Assembly (NCBI GenBank): GCA_965220835.1
Contig: OZ244842.1
Location: forward strand, 2,356,001-2,420,000
Source: Azophilus sp965220835
Lineage (GTDB): Bacteria > Pseudomonadota > Gammaproteobacteria > Pseudomonadales > Azotimanducaceae
Reading direction: 5' to 3'
Length of the DNA: 64,000 nt
Of this stretch, positions 16,751 to 26,240 are shown one piece after another. A program made the translations under genes and the position numbers. The notes beneath the pieces were generated by a model. It was not told the origin of the DNA and made no database searches. It saw nothing but the letters and a program-made list of their open reading frames with translations. Position 1 is the first letter of the stretch. Each line of letters opens with the position of its first letter.

Positions 16751-18132
16751 AGGCCCTCAAAGAGCTGACTGCAACCGAACTCGGCCAACTGCGCCAGCAG
16801 GTCGAACGGGAGCTGGCCCTGCAGGGCGCCAACAAGCTGGCCTTGGACCTGAGCCGCGGCAAGCCAAGCCCGGAACAGCTTGACTTGAGCACTGAACTCA
16901 ACGCGCCATTGGCCAACTTCATCGCCGATGACGGCACCGACACCCGCAACTACGGCGCTCCGCGCGGCATCCCCGAAGCGCGGGCCTTGGGCGGCGAACT
17001 CATGAACGTGGCCGCGGACCGCGTGTTGGCAGCCGGCAGCTCCAGCCTGTTCCTGATGTACCAAGTGGCCGCAACCGCCCTGCAGCGTGGCCTGTGGGGA
17101 GACGGCCGTTGCTGGTCCCGAACGCCACAACTGGCCGGCGAGAGCGCAACCGCACGCGAACGGGCCGCAAACGCGAGCGCATCCGCCGGGGAACGCGCCG
17201 AGGGCGCCCCCACCACCCCGAAAATGCTGACCCCCGTGCCCGGCTATGACCGGCACTTCACGATCTGTGAATCGCTCGGCATAGATATGGTCAACGTCGC
17301 CATGCTTGACCAAGGGCCGGACATGGCGCAGGCCCGGCGGCTCGCGGCGGAGGACGCCTCCATCAAGGGCATTTGGTGCGTGCCCAAGTACTCCAACCCC
17401 ACGGGCTGCATTTACGCTGACGAGACGGTGGCGGCCTTGGCCAAGCTGCCGCAGGACGCGGCGGCGGACGATTTCGTCGTCTTTTGGGACAACGCCTACG
17501 CGGTGCACGACTTCGAGTTTCCGGCCGCACCCTTGGCCAACCTCTACAACTTGGCCGTGGCAGCAGGCACCGCCGACCACGTGGCCTTGTTCTCGTCCAC
17601 GTCGAAAATGACCTACGCCAGCGGCGGGCTCGGCTTTTTCGGCGGCTCCGACGCACTGCTTAAGGCCTTGGAAGGAACGCTGAGCGTAATGAGCATCGGC
17701 CCAGACAAGGTCACCCAACTGCGACACGCCCGTTTCCTGTCCGGCCGCATCGAAGCGCACATGGCCCGCCACGCGGCCTTGCTCAAGCCGAAGTTTGCCA
17801 TTGTTGACAGCGTGCTTGAGGAGGAGCTAGGCGGCTTGGGGCTAGCGCACTGGACGCGGCCCAAGGGCGGGTACTTCGTCTCCCTGACCACACCCCCCGG
17901 AACCGCTGCCCGCATCATCAACCAGGCTGCTGACGTGGGGCTCAAGCTGACGCCGGCCGGGGCCACTTTCCCCTACGGACGAGACCCCGACGACAGCAAC
18001 ATCCGCATTGCCCCCAGCTTCGCACCACAGAACGAACTGGAGGCCGCCATGCGAGTGCTGGCCAACTGCGTGAAGCTGGTCGCCATAGACCAAGTCGATC
18101 ATGATCCCATAGAGCGCTCAAACGGAGGCTGA
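16747..18132 (+). CDS. PLP-dependent aminotransferase (Msmeg_6286-like aspartate aminotransferase family)
   Basis: 461 residues, fold type I. The PLP lysine is in ALFSSTSKMTYASGGLGFFG. DLSRGKPSPEQLDLSTEL and CVPKYSNPTGCIYADETVAAL match the PF12897-type family, whose members act on aspartate or related amino acids. GTG start overlaps the argC stop (GTGA), so the two are coupled. It carries an Ala/Glu/Arg-rich insertion at about residues 122-158 (LAGESATARERAANASASAG and flanks) between the PLP-ring region and PVPGYDRHF, absent from the usual family layout. Confidence 0.85.
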   Translation: MKALKELTATELGQLRQQVERELALQGANKLALDLSRGKPSPEQLDLSTELNAPLANFIADDGTDTRNYGAPRGIPEARALGGELMNVAADRVLAAGSSSLFLMYQVAATALQRGLWGDGRCWSRTPQLAGESATARERAANASASAGERAEGAPTTPKMLTPVPGYDRHFTICESLGIDMVNVAMLDQGPDMAQARRLAAEDASIKGIWCVPKYSNPTGCIYADETVAALAKLPQDAAADDFVVFWDNAYAVHDFEFPAAPLANLYNLAVAAGTADHVALFSSTSKMTYASGGLGFFGGSDALLKALEGTLSVMSIGPDKVTQLRHARFLSGRIEAHMARHAALLKPKFAIVDSVLEEELGGLGLAHWTRPKGGYFVSLTTPPGTAARIINQAADVGLKLTPAGATFPYGRDPDDSNIRIAPSFAPQNELEAAMRVLANCVKLVAIDQVDHDPIERSNGG

Positions 18133-19353
18133 ATGACGCCCATGGCCGAACCGCACGATGCGGCACCGAACCCCGAAGGCGAGGAGCTGCCCCGCTTTTC
18201 CGAGTACGCCCTGCCTGAACCCCTCATGCAAGCGATCGACGAGCTCGGCTATCAGCGCTGCACGCCGATTCAAAGCCAGGTGCTGCCCTTAAGCTTGGCC
18301 GACTACGACATCACCGGCCAAGCGCAGACCGGCACCGGCAAGACCGCCGCCTTCCTGATCACCATCCTCACCCACCTCTGGGAGCAACCGCGCAAGCACG
18401 CGCCCAGCGGCCAGCTGCCCGCCCCCAGGTCGCTGGTGCTGGCGCCGACCCGGGAGCTGGCCATGCAGATCGAGGCCGACGGCAAGGAATTGGCCCGGCA
18501 CATGGACCAACACGCTCTGTGCGTGGTCGGCGGCATGGACATTCAAAAGCAAGTCAAGCGGCTCAATGCCGACCGTCCGAACATTCTCATCGCCACCCCC
18601 GGCCGGCTGATCGACCTGCTGCAGCGGGGTTGGGTGGACATCGGCGGCGTCGAAATCCTGGTCATTGACGAAGCCGATCGCATGCTGGACATGGGCTTCA
18701 TTCCCGACGTGCGGCGCATCGTGTACCGGACGCCGCACAAGCATCGGCGGCAAACGCTGTTCTTCAGCGCCACCTTCAACGACGACGTGATGCGCTTGGC
18801 GCAATCCTGGACCTTGGAGCCGGAGCACATCGCCATCGCCCCCGAACAGGTGGCGGTGGATACGGTGGAACAGCTGTTCTGGTTGACCAGCCGGGAGGGC
18901 AAGCGGCAACTGCTGCGCGACTTCCTCAAGGTCGAGCAGCCGGACCGCGCCCTCATCTTCACCAATCGGCGCGACCAAACCCATCTCTTGAACCAGTGGC
19001 TGAACAACAAGGGCATCGACAGCGAAGCCTTGGCCGGCGACGTGCCCCAGAACAAGCGCACGCGCACCTTAAGCCGATTCAAGGAGGGCAGGATTCGCTA
19101 CGTGGTGGCCACCGACGTGGCCGGGCGCGGCATTCACGTGGATGGCATCAGCCACGTCATCAACTACGACCTGCCGGAGGACGCGGAGGACTACGTGCAT
19201 CGCATCGGGCGCACAGGCCGGGCCGGCGCCTCCGGGGTGAGCATCAGCTTCGTCTCCGAAGACGACGCCTTCAACCTGCCCGCCATCGAGGAGTATTTGG
19301 GCGCCCCCGTAAAGTGCGTCCAACCGCGCCTGGATGGCCGCGAGAAGTCTTGA
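18133..19353 (+). CDS. rhlB: DEAD-box ATP-dependent RNA helicase (RhlB-like)
   Basis: 406 residues with all core motifs: Q-motif (YQRCTPIQSQVLP), motif I GQAQTGTGKTAAF, motif Ia APTRELAMQ, motif II VIDEADRMLDMGF, motif III FFSATF, motif V ATDVAGRGIHVDG and motif VI HRIGRTGRAG. RhlB unwinds structured RNA as part of mRNA decay. The N-terminus is short and the C-terminus lacks a long basic tail, as in RhlB rather than RhlE. ATG at 18133 has GGAGG five bases upstream and directly follows the aminotransferase stop. Confidence 0.88.
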   Translation: MTPMAEPHDAAPNPEGEELPRFSEYALPEPLMQAIDELGYQRCTPIQSQVLPLSLADYDITGQAQTGTGKTAAFLITILTHLWEQPRKHAPSGQLPAPRSLVLAPTRELAMQIEADGKELARHMDQHALCVVGGMDIQKQVKRLNADRPNILIATPGRLIDLLQRGWVDIGGVEILVIDEADRMLDMGFIPDVRRIVYRTPHKHRRQTLFFSATFNDDVMRLAQSWTLEPEHIAIAPEQVAVDTVEQLFWLTSREGKRQLLRDFLKVEQPDRALIFTNRRDQTHLLNQWLNNKGIDSEALAGDVPQNKRTRTLSRFKEGRIRYVVATDVAGRGIHVDGISHVINYDLPEDAEDYVHRIGRTGRAGASGVSISFVSEDDAFNLPAIEEYLGAPVKCVQPRLDGREKS

Positions 19354-19523
19354 ACCATGCTCGCGCCTTCCGGGGAAGCATCGCTCAATCGCTTGTTTTC
19401 ATTAGGTTTAATTACAAGAACTGGCGTTTGGAACCGACTCTTCGCTCTGGCTCCGAGCGTGGACGCTATGCGCGGGCATCCGGCACGCGGGGCGGCGTGT
19501 AGCGCCGTTCGTTTGCGCGATCG

Positions 19524-20432
19524 ATGCCCCGTGCGGATGTGATGACGACCGAGGATTTTCGCGATGACGTTCGGGCCGTTCAAGTGGCGGCCCTGCAACA
19601 TTGCGCAACCACTGATGTGGAGAACAACCTAGAAGCGGTGGAGCGGTTGGCCTTGGCAGCCAGGGAGGCCGGCGCCGAAGTGGTGACGGTCGCCGAGGCG
19701 TTCGCCTACATCGGCCCGGACCGGGGCAGGCGCGACCTGCTAGAACCGCTGCCGTCCGGCGGCCCCATACTGGACCGCTGCCAAGAGCTGGCCCGCCGCC
19801 TCGGCTGCGACCTAGTGCTGGGCGGCTTTCATGAGGCCGCCCCCGAACCGGGCAAGGCCTACAACACCTGCGTGCATCTTGATGCCCAAGGCGATGTGGC
19901 GGCCCTGTACCGCAAGATCCACTTGTTCGACATCCAGTTGGACGACGGCACGGAACTGCATGAATCGCGACGCACTGCGCCGGGTGATGCGCTGGCCACC
20001 ACCCGGCTGCCGTTTGGCCTGCTGGGCTTGACCATCTGCTATGACTTGCGCTTCCCCTATCTGTACCAAGCGCTGGCCGACCAAGGCGCAGTGGCCCTGA
20101 CCGTGCCCTCCGCCTTCACCGCAACCACCGGCGCCGCCCACTGGCACACCCTGCTGCGCGCCCGCGCCATCGAGTGTCAGTGCTACGTCATCGCACCCGC
20201 CCAGCATGGCCGGCACAACGACCGGCGGCGCTCCTACGGCCACTCGCTGATCGTCGACCCCTGGGGCGAGGTGATCGCGGAATGCGCGGGCGGCGACGGT
20301 TTCGCGATGGCCCTCATCGACCCGGCGCGGGTGGCCGAAGTTCGCAAGCAGTTGCCGTGCCTCAACCATCGGGTGGCGATGTCCGCCCTGCAGCAACCGC
20401 CAAGCGGCGCCAGCCCTTCGAACGGTGGATAA
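19524..20432 (+). CDS. Carbon-nitrogen hydrolase (nitrilase superfamily, Nit-like)
   Basis: 302 residues. The Glu-Lys-Cys catalytic triad is present: Glu in VTVAEAFAYIGPDRG, Lys in ALYRKIHLFDIQLDDG and Cys in GLTICYDLRFPYLYQ. The layout resembles the deaminated-glutathione amidase (Nit1) branch. The start may instead be the ATG at 19542; neither has a clear Shine-Dalgarno. A 170-bp, partly AT-rich gap precedes it. It overlaps the next gene by 8 bp. Confidence 0.88.
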   Translation: MPRADVMTTEDFRDDVRAVQVAALQHCATTDVENNLEAVERLALAAREAGAEVVTVAEAFAYIGPDRGRRDLLEPLPSGGPILDRCQELARRLGCDLVLGGFHEAAPEPGKAYNTCVHLDAQGDVAALYRKIHLFDIQLDDGTELHESRRTAPGDALATTRLPFGLLGLTICYDLRFPYLYQALADQGAVALTVPSAFTATTGAAHWHTLLRARAIECQCYVIAPAQHGRHNDRRRSYGHSLIVDPWGEVIAECAGGDGFAMALIDPARVAEVRKQLPCLNHRVAMSALQQPPSGASPSNGG

Positions 20433-21489
20433 CTTGGGCGCCGGCAAGGGCATCGTCATCGTTGCGGCGTTGATCATCATCACCGCCGGGCTGAAGGCGG
20501 CCGCGGACCTCGCCGTGCCCTTCCTGCTGGCCGCCTTCATCGCCACCATCGCCGCCACGCCCATGTACTGGCTGGAGCGGCGGGGCACGCCCGGCTGGCT
20601 GGCCATCACGCTGGTGATGGTGGCCATTCTGGTGGCGCTGTTGGGGGTGGGCGCCTTGGTGGTTCAGTCCGCCAACGCCTTCACCACCAAGCTGCCGTTC
20701 TACCAAGAACGCCTGACGCAGATGTTCAGCGCCGCCTTGGCCTGGCTGGAACCCTTAGGCGTCGTCCTGTCGCGCGACCTGCTGATCGAGAACTTCAACC
20801 CGGGCACCGCCTTCACCTTGGCGGGGAACGCCTTGGCCGGCCTCGGCGCGGCGCTGTCGAACAGCTTTCTGATACTGCTGACGGTCATCTTCATTCTGGC
20901 GGAGGCGACCAGCTTTCCGCGCAAGCTCAAGGACGTGCTGAGCAGCCCAGAGCGGTCCATGCCCCACTTCGTGCGCTTCGCCGAGAACGTCAACCGCTAC
21001 ATGGCGATCAAGACCACGGTCAGCGTTTCCACCGGACTGGCCGTCACCGCAATGCTGGCCGTTCTGGGCGTCGACTTTCCCGTGCTCTGGGGCATTCTCG
21101 CTTTCATGCTCAACTTCGTCCCCACCATCGGCTCGATCATTGCCGCCGTGCCGGCCGTGCTACTGGCGCTGGTGGAGCTTGGCCCGCTGTCCGCGCTGCT
21201 GGCCGCTTCGGGCTACGTGGCGCTCAACATTTTCTTCGGCAACTTCATCGAGCCGCGCTTCATGGGGCGCGGCTTGGGGCTGTCCACCTTGGTCGTCTTT
21301 CTATCACTCGTGCTCTGGGGCTGGGTCTTTGGGCCGGTGGGCATGCTGCTGTCGGTGCCCTTGACCATGACCGCCAAGATCGCCTTGGAGGCCAACCCCG
21401 CCACCGAGTGGCTGGCCCGGCTGCTCGGCCCCGCTGACGGCGTGCAGAAGGCTGAGGCCAACCCGCCCGAACCGGCGGAACAAGCCTGA
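20425..21489 (+). CDS. AI-2E-family/PerM-like membrane transporter
   Basis: 354 residues with about eight membrane segments. Family marks include AADLAVPFLLAAFIATIAAT, the amphipathic middle region FTTKLPFYQERLTQ, and FPVLWGILAFMLNFVPTIGS near the C-terminus. Members export small molecules such as autoinducer-2 or Na+/H+; PerM-type proteins are poorly characterised. GTG start overlaps the nitrilase 3' end. The Glu/Pro-rich C-terminal tail is cytoplasmic. Confidence 0.86.
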   Translation: MDNLGAGKGIVIVAALIIITAGLKAAADLAVPFLLAAFIATIAATPMYWLERRGTPGWLAITLVMVAILVALLGVGALVVQSANAFTTKLPFYQERLTQMFSAALAWLEPLGVVLSRDLLIENFNPGTAFTLAGNALAGLGAALSNSFLILLTVIFILAEATSFPRKLKDVLSSPERSMPHFVRFAENVNRYMAIKTTVSVSTGLAVTAMLAVLGVDFPVLWGILAFMLNFVPTIGSIIAAVPAVLLALVELGPLSALLAASGYVALNIFFGNFIEPRFMGRGLGLSTLVVFLSLVLWGWVFGPVGMLLSVPLTMTAKIALEANPATEWLARLLGPADGVQKAEANPPEPAEQA

Positions 21490-21503
21490 ACCAGGCCGGC
21501 GCC

Positions 21504-22601
21504 ATGGCTTATGAACGCGCCAACATTCGCCGAATGGCGGGCTACACTTGGGGGGAGCAGCCCCAGGACCCCGACACCTGCAAGCTGAACACCAACGAAA
21601 ACCCCTACCCGCCTGCCCCGGGCGTCGCGGCAGCGCTGAGCGGCTTCGACGCGGCAGGCTTGCGGACCTATCCGCAACCAACGGCAGCGCCATTAAGAGC
21701 GATAGTTGCCGAACACCACAAGCTGGCCACGGAAAACACGCTCATCACCCGCGGCGGCGACGAGGCGCTGCGCTTGGCCGTCACCACCTTTGTCGAACCC
21801 GGCTCGCCGCTCGGCTGCGCCAATCCCAGCTATTCGCTCTACCCGGTGCTGGCGCACATCCAGAACGCGCCTGTGCTGCAGGTGGATTATGGGGAGGACT
21901 GGACGCTGCCGGCCGATTTCGCCAAACGGGCCAACGCGGCCGGGGCGCGGCTGACGTGCGTGGTCAACCCCCACGCGCCCTCGGGGCGGCTGATGAGCAC
22001 CGAGGACTGCGCACGGCTGGCCACGGAACTGGACGGCGTTCTGCTGCTTGACGAAGCCTACGCGGATTTCATCGATCCCGAACTCGGCTACGACAGCGCA
22101 CCGCTGGTCAAGGCCCATGACAACCTGTTGATCCTGCGCTCCTTTTCCAAGGGCTACGGCTTGGCGGGCCTGCGCCTCGGCTACCTGATCGGCCAAGAGG
22201 CCTTGATTGATCCGCTGCTTACCAAAACCCGGGACAGCTACAACATCGACGCCATCAGCCAACGGCTCGGCCTTGCCGCGCTCAAGGACCAGGACTACGC
22301 CAAAGGCACTTGGCGGCGCGTGCGCGAGGAACGCTCGCGGCTAAGCCATGAACTGGCCCGGCGCGGCTTGTCGTGCCCGCCGTCCCAAGCCAACTTCCTG
22401 CTGGCCCAAGTGCCCGCAGGCGCCAAGCGCACCGCCAAGGCCCTCTATGAAGGGCTCAAGGCACAGGGCATTCTGGTGCGACACTTCGACACACCCCGCC
22501 TTGGCGGATGCCTGAGAATCAGCATCGGCACCCCGGCCCAAAACCGACGCCTCATTGAGGCGCTGGACGGCTTGCTCAGCCATGTTTCCGCTGCGCGATG
22601 A
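21504..22601 (+). CDS. hisC: Histidinol-phosphate aminotransferase
   Basis: 365 residues, the family length. It transfers the amino group from glutamate to imidazole acetol phosphate in histidine synthesis. Diagnostic segments are CKLNTNENPYPPAPGV, the Asp of LLLDEAYADFIDP, and the PLP lysine in ILRSFSKGYGLAGLRLGYL. Arg near the C-terminus (GGCLRISIGT) binds substrate phosphate or carboxylate. No other his genes are in the window. Confidence 0.93.
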   Translation: MAYERANIRRMAGYTWGEQPQDPDTCKLNTNENPYPPAPGVAAALSGFDAAGLRTYPQPTAAPLRAIVAEHHKLATENTLITRGGDEALRLAVTTFVEPGSPLGCANPSYSLYPVLAHIQNAPVLQVDYGEDWTLPADFAKRANAAGARLTCVVNPHAPSGRLMSTEDCARLATELDGVLLLDEAYADFIDPELGYDSAPLVKAHDNLLILRSFSKGYGLAGLRLGYLIGQEALIDPLLTKTRDSYNIDAISQRLGLAALKDQDYAKGTWRRVREERSRLSHELARRGLSCPPSQANFLLAQVPAGAKRTAKALYEGLKAQGILVRHFDTPRLGGCLRISIGTPAQNRRLIEALDGLLSHVSAAR

Positions 22602-23346
22602 AAACCCCACAGCCCGCAAGCCGATCGCAGTCATCGCGATCATCGTGCTCAACGCACTCACGTGGGGGTTCGTGCAGGGCTTCGGCGGAGACTACCCTCT
22701 AGCGGAGTCGCTGTGCCTGCATGGCCTGATCCCCGGCGAACTGCTCGGCCTGGTGGACGTCGGCCATCAACTGCCGATGGGCCGCAACCTAGTCTGCACT
22801 TTGGACGGCAACGCCAGCCCCGCCACCCTGTTCACCTCCATGTTCCTGCACGGTGGCTGGTTCCATATATTGGGCAATCTTTGGTTCCTCTGGGTGTTCG
22901 GCGACAACATCGAAGACGTGATGGGGCCCGTTCGGTTCGTGGTCTTCTACCTGCTCTGCGGGCTGGCAGCGGCCTTCGCGCAGATCGCTTCAGATCCGGG
23001 CAGCGCCATTCCCATGGTCGGCGCTTCCGGCGCCATTGGCGGCGTGATGGGCGCCTACGCGCTGCTGTTCCCCCGTGCCCGGGTGCAGACCCTGCTGATC
23101 CTCGGCTTCTACGTCACCACCATTGGCGTGCCGGCCTTCGTGATGCTTGGCTACTGGTTCCTGCTGCAAATACTCGGCGGCCTGCCGGCCCTGGGGTCCA
23201 GCGAGGGCGGCGTCGCCTTCTGGGCCCACATCGGCGGCTTCGTGGCCGGCTTGGCCTTGATCCATCTGTTCAAGCGCCGGGGCTACCCAACCGCCCGCAG
23301 CCAGCGCCAGCCACGCCGTTCAGATGACGACAAACGTTGGTTCTGA
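22582..23346 (+). CDS. Rhomboid-family intramembrane serine protease
   Basis: 254 residues with six or seven membrane helices. The rhomboid signature SMFLHGGWFHILGNLWFLWV is followed by the catalytic Ser in VGASGAIGGVMGAY and the catalytic His in FWAHIGGFVAGL. It cleaves membrane-spanning substrates in the inner membrane. The basic C-terminal tail (RSQRQPRRSDDDKRWF) is cytoplasmic. The ATG at 22582 overlaps hisC by 20 bp, so it is probably translationally coupled. Confidence 0.92.
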   Translation: MFPLRDENPTARKPIAVIAIIVLNALTWGFVQGFGGDYPLAESLCLHGLIPGELLGLVDVGHQLPMGRNLVCTLDGNASPATLFTSMFLHGGWFHILGNLWFLWVFGDNIEDVMGPVRFVVFYLLCGLAAAFAQIASDPGSAIPMVGASGAIGGVMGAYALLFPRARVQTLLILGFYVTTIGVPAFVMLGYWFLLQILGGLPALGSSEGGVAFWAHIGGFVAGLALIHLFKRRGYPTARSQRQPRRSDDDKRWF

Positions 23347-23352
23347 CGCCAG

Positions 23353-24180
23353 CTAACGGTGGGCGCTGGCGGCGGACCGGGCCATACGCGCCATCAACCA
23401 GCCGGCGACGGCTACGCCGATGCCGACAATCACCACGATAACCGCCGCCAGGGCATTGACGTCCGGGGTGACGCCCAGCCGAACCTTGGAATAGATGACC
23501 ATGGGCAGGGTGCTGGACTCGGGGCCGGAAACGAAGCTGGCGATGACCAGATCGTCCAGGGAGAGGGTGAAGGCCAGCAGCCAGCCGGACAGCATGGCGG
23601 GGGCGATCAACGGCAGGATGATGTCGAAGGTCACGCCCATGGGGCGGCAGCCCAAGTCCATGGCGGCTTCCTCCAGAGCGCGGTCCATGGCCGTCAGGCG
23701 CGCCTGCACCACCACCGCCACATAGGCCATGGAGAAGGTGATGTGGGCGATGGTGATGGTGTCCGCACCGCGCCCCAAGGGCCAGCCAATCGCGCCCTCC
23801 AAGCTCACGAACAGCATCAACAGGGACAGGCCGGTGATCACTTCCGGCATCACCAGCGGCGCCGCCAGCATGCCGGAGAACAGCGTCCGCCCCCGAAAGC
23901 GGCCCATGCGGGTGATGGCCAGCGCCGCCAAGGTGCCCAAGGCGGTGGCCAAGGTGGCGCTGACGAAGGCAATGCGCAGGCTCAACAGGGCGGCGTCGAT
24001 GATCTGCTCGTTCTCCCAAAGTGCGCCATACCAGCGCAGCGAAAAGCCCGTCCACACCGACAGCAGCCGCGAGTCGTTGAAGGAGTAGGCCACCATCACC
24101 AGGATGGGGACGTACAGGAAAGCGAAGCCAAAGCACAGGCAGCTGAACAGGAAGGTTGGCGAGCGGCCACCCCGCCTCAT
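23353..24180 (-). CDS. potI: Putrescine-type ABC transporter permease (PotI-like)
   Basis: 275 residues with six membrane helices. The EAA loop is EEAAMDLGCRPMGVTFDIIL. The typical polyamine/spermidine permease start PTFLFSCLCFGFAFLYVPIL and the GFSLRWYGALWEN segment identify the PotC/PotI branch. ATG at 24180 overlaps the potH stop (ATGA). It would form the inner-membrane channel with PotH, driven by PotG. Confidence 0.9.
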   Translation of the reverse strand: MRRGGRSPTFLFSCLCFGFAFLYVPILVMVAYSFNDSRLLSVWTGFSLRWYGALWENEQIIDAALLSLRIAFVSATLATALGTLAALAITRMGRFRGRTLFSGMLAAPLVMPEVITGLSLLMLFVSLEGAIGWPLGRGADTITIAHITFSMAYVAVVVQARLTAMDRALEEAAMDLGCRPMGVTFDIILPLIAPAMLSGWLLAFTLSLDDLVIASFVSGPESSTLPMVIYSKVRLGVTPDVNALAAVIVVIVGIGVAVAGWLMARMARSAASAHR

Positions 24181-25076
24181 CGCGCCGCCTCCCGGTCCAT
24201 TTGGGAGAAGCGCTGAAAGACGACGATGGGCAGCACCAAGATCAGCACCAGCACGCTGGCCACCGCGCTGGCCAGGGGCCAATCCCGATTGACGAAGAAC
24301 TCATCGTAGAGCGTGCGGCCAATCATCAGGGTGTCGATGCCGCCAAGCAGCGACGGGATCACGAACTCCCCCAGCGCGGGTATGAACACCAGCATCGAGC
24401 CCGCCACCACCCCTGGCATCGACAGCGGCAGGGTGATGTTCAGGAATGCCTGCCGGGGCCGGCCGCCCAAGTCCGCCGCGGCATCGAGCAGGTTGTTGTC
24501 CAGACGTTCCAGCGTGGCGTAGAGCGGCAGGATCATGAACGGCAGGTAGGCATACACGATGCCGAGATAGACCGCCAGGTCCGTGTAGAGAATTTGCACC
24601 GGCTGATCAACCAAGCCCAGCGCCAGCAGCGCCTTGTTGACCACGCCTTGGCCGGACAGCATGCCCATCCACGCATAGACGCGCAGCAGGAAGGAGGTCC
24701 AGAACGGCAGAATCACCAGCAACAGCAGCACGTTGCGCCAAACGGGCCGCGCCCGGGCGATGCCGTAAGCCATGGGATAGCCGATCAACAGGCACAGCAG
24801 GGTGGCGACGGCGGCGATGCGCAACGACCTCAGGTAGCTCACCCAATACAGGTCGTCCTCGGCCAGGAAACGGTAGTTGTCGGCGGTCAGATGAATGCCT
24901 CGGGCCTCGTCGTAGAGGGGCGTGAACGGCGGCTGCCCAATCAGCGGGTCGGCAAAGCTGATCCGCAGCACGATGGCGAACGGCGCCATGAAGAACACCA
25001 GCAGCCATAGATAGGGCACCCCAGCCACCGTGCGCCGCCAAACTCGCTCCGCCGGCGCTCGCCCCTCAACCGTCAT
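24177..25076 (-). CDS. potH: Putrescine-type ABC transporter permease (PotH-like)
   Basis: 299 residues, six membrane helices. The N-terminus is VPYLWLLVFFMAPFAIVLRI, the WTSFLLRVYAWMGML motif is typical of PotB/PotH, and the EAA loop is DAAADLGGRPRQAFLNITLP. ATG at 25076 overlaps the potG stop (ATGA), part of the tight potF-G-H-I series. Confidence 0.9.
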   Translation of the reverse strand: MTVEGRAPAERVWRRTVAGVPYLWLLVFFMAPFAIVLRISFADPLIGQPPFTPLYDEARGIHLTADNYRFLAEDDLYWVSYLRSLRIAAVATLLCLLIGYPMAYGIARARPVWRNVLLLLVILPFWTSFLLRVYAWMGMLSGQGVVNKALLALGLVDQPVQILYTDLAVYLGIVYAYLPFMILPLYATLERLDNNLLDAAADLGGRPRQAFLNITLPLSMPGVVAGSMLVFIPALGEFVIPSLLGGIDTLMIGRTLYDEFFVNRDWPLASAVASVLVLILVLPIVVFQRFSQMDREAAR

Positions 25077-26197
25077 TCGGTCAGCACCACGCTGCAGCCC
25101 CGAGGCCAGGACAGATGGATGGCTTCATTCAACGCCAGCGCCAACTCGGAGGAACGCTGCGCGTTTTGGCTCGACACCTGCACCAGCTTGCCTTGGTCGG
25201 TGCGCACCCGATAGACGGAGTGATTGCCGTAATAGGCCAGATCCTCCACGGTCCCGTGCATGACCGTCACCGCCTCGCCACCGGGTGAGTCAACCGCGGG
25301 GGCCTCGCGGCTGAGGCGGATTTTCTCCGGGCGCACCGCCACGTACAGCAGGTTCGACGGCGCCTGCCCGGCGACGGGCTCGGTGTGAATCACTGCGCCC
25401 GTTTCAGCGCAGATGATGCGGCTGGGAACATCGGCATCGGCACGGCCTTTGAACAGGTTGACGGCGCCAAAGAAGTCCGCCACAAAGCGGCTGTTGGGGT
25501 ATTCGTAGATTTCCGTCGGGGTGCCAACCTGCACAAACCGGCCGGCATCCATCACGGCGATGCGGGTGGCCAGCGTCATCGCCTCCTCCTGATCGTGGGT
25601 GACCACGATGAAGGTGATGCCGAGCTGTTCCTGAATGTTCGTTAACTCGAACTGGGTGCGCTCGCGCAGGTTGCGGTCGAGCGCGGCCAAGGGCTCGTCA
25701 AGCAGCAGCACCTTGGGCCGCTTGGCCAAGGCGCGAGCCAGCGCCACGCGTTGCTGCTGGCCACCGGAGAGTTGCCGCGGCTTGCGCCGGGCGAAGTCCT
25801 GCAATTGAACCAGCTCCAGCAACTGCGCCACGCGGTCCTTGATCTCCGCTTTGCCCAAACCCTCCTTTTTCAATCCATATCCCACGTTCTCCGCCACCGT
25901 GTAGTGCGGAAACAGGGCGTAGGACTGGAACATCATGTTGGTGGGGCGTTCGTAGGGTGGCTGGCCCGCCATGTCCACCCCATCGATGAACACCTGTCCG
26001 GCAGTGGGGGTTTCAAAGCCCGCCAGCAAGCGCAGCAAGGTGGATTTGCCGCAACCGGAGCCGCCAAGAATGGCGAACAGCTCGCCTCGGTATATGTCGA
26101 GGCTCACCCCGTCAACCGCCGCAAAGCCGTTGAAGGTCTTGCGCAGGTTTTCGATGCGGATGAAGGGCTCGGCGGCCGGATTCTCCCAAGGTTTCAT
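25073..26197 (-). CDS. potG: Putrescine-type ABC transporter ATPase (PotG-like)
   Basis: 374 residues. Walker A is GGSGCGKSTLLRLLAG, the signature is LSGGQQQRVALARALAKRP, Walker B is VLLLDEPLAALD, and the switch His is in TFIVVTHDQEEAMTLA. A C-terminal TOBE-type regulatory domain follows (LLYVAVRPEKIRLSR). PPYERPTNMMFQSYALFPHY is typical of PotA/PotG. ATG at 26197 with AAGAGG upstream is preferred over longer frames. It is 43 bp after potF. Confidence 0.92.
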   Translation of the reverse strand: MKPWENPAAEPFIRIENLRKTFNGFAAVDGVSLDIYRGELFAILGGSGCGKSTLLRLLAGFETPTAGQVFIDGVDMAGQPPYERPTNMMFQSYALFPHYTVAENVGYGLKKEGLGKAEIKDRVAQLLELVQLQDFARRKPRQLSGGQQQRVALARALAKRPKVLLLDEPLAALDRNLRERTQFELTNIQEQLGITFIVVTHDQEEAMTLATRIAVMDAGRFVQVGTPTEIYEYPNSRFVADFFGAVNLFKGRADADVPSRIICAETGAVIHTEPVAGQAPSNLLYVAVRPEKIRLSREAPAVDSPGGEAVTVMHGTVEDLAYYGNHSVYRVRTDQGKLVQVSSQNAQRSSELALALNEAIHLSWPRGCSVVLTE

Positions 26198-26240
26198 GGA
26201 CCTCTTGCCGCTCCCCGCCTCCAAGCTGCCAGACATGTGC

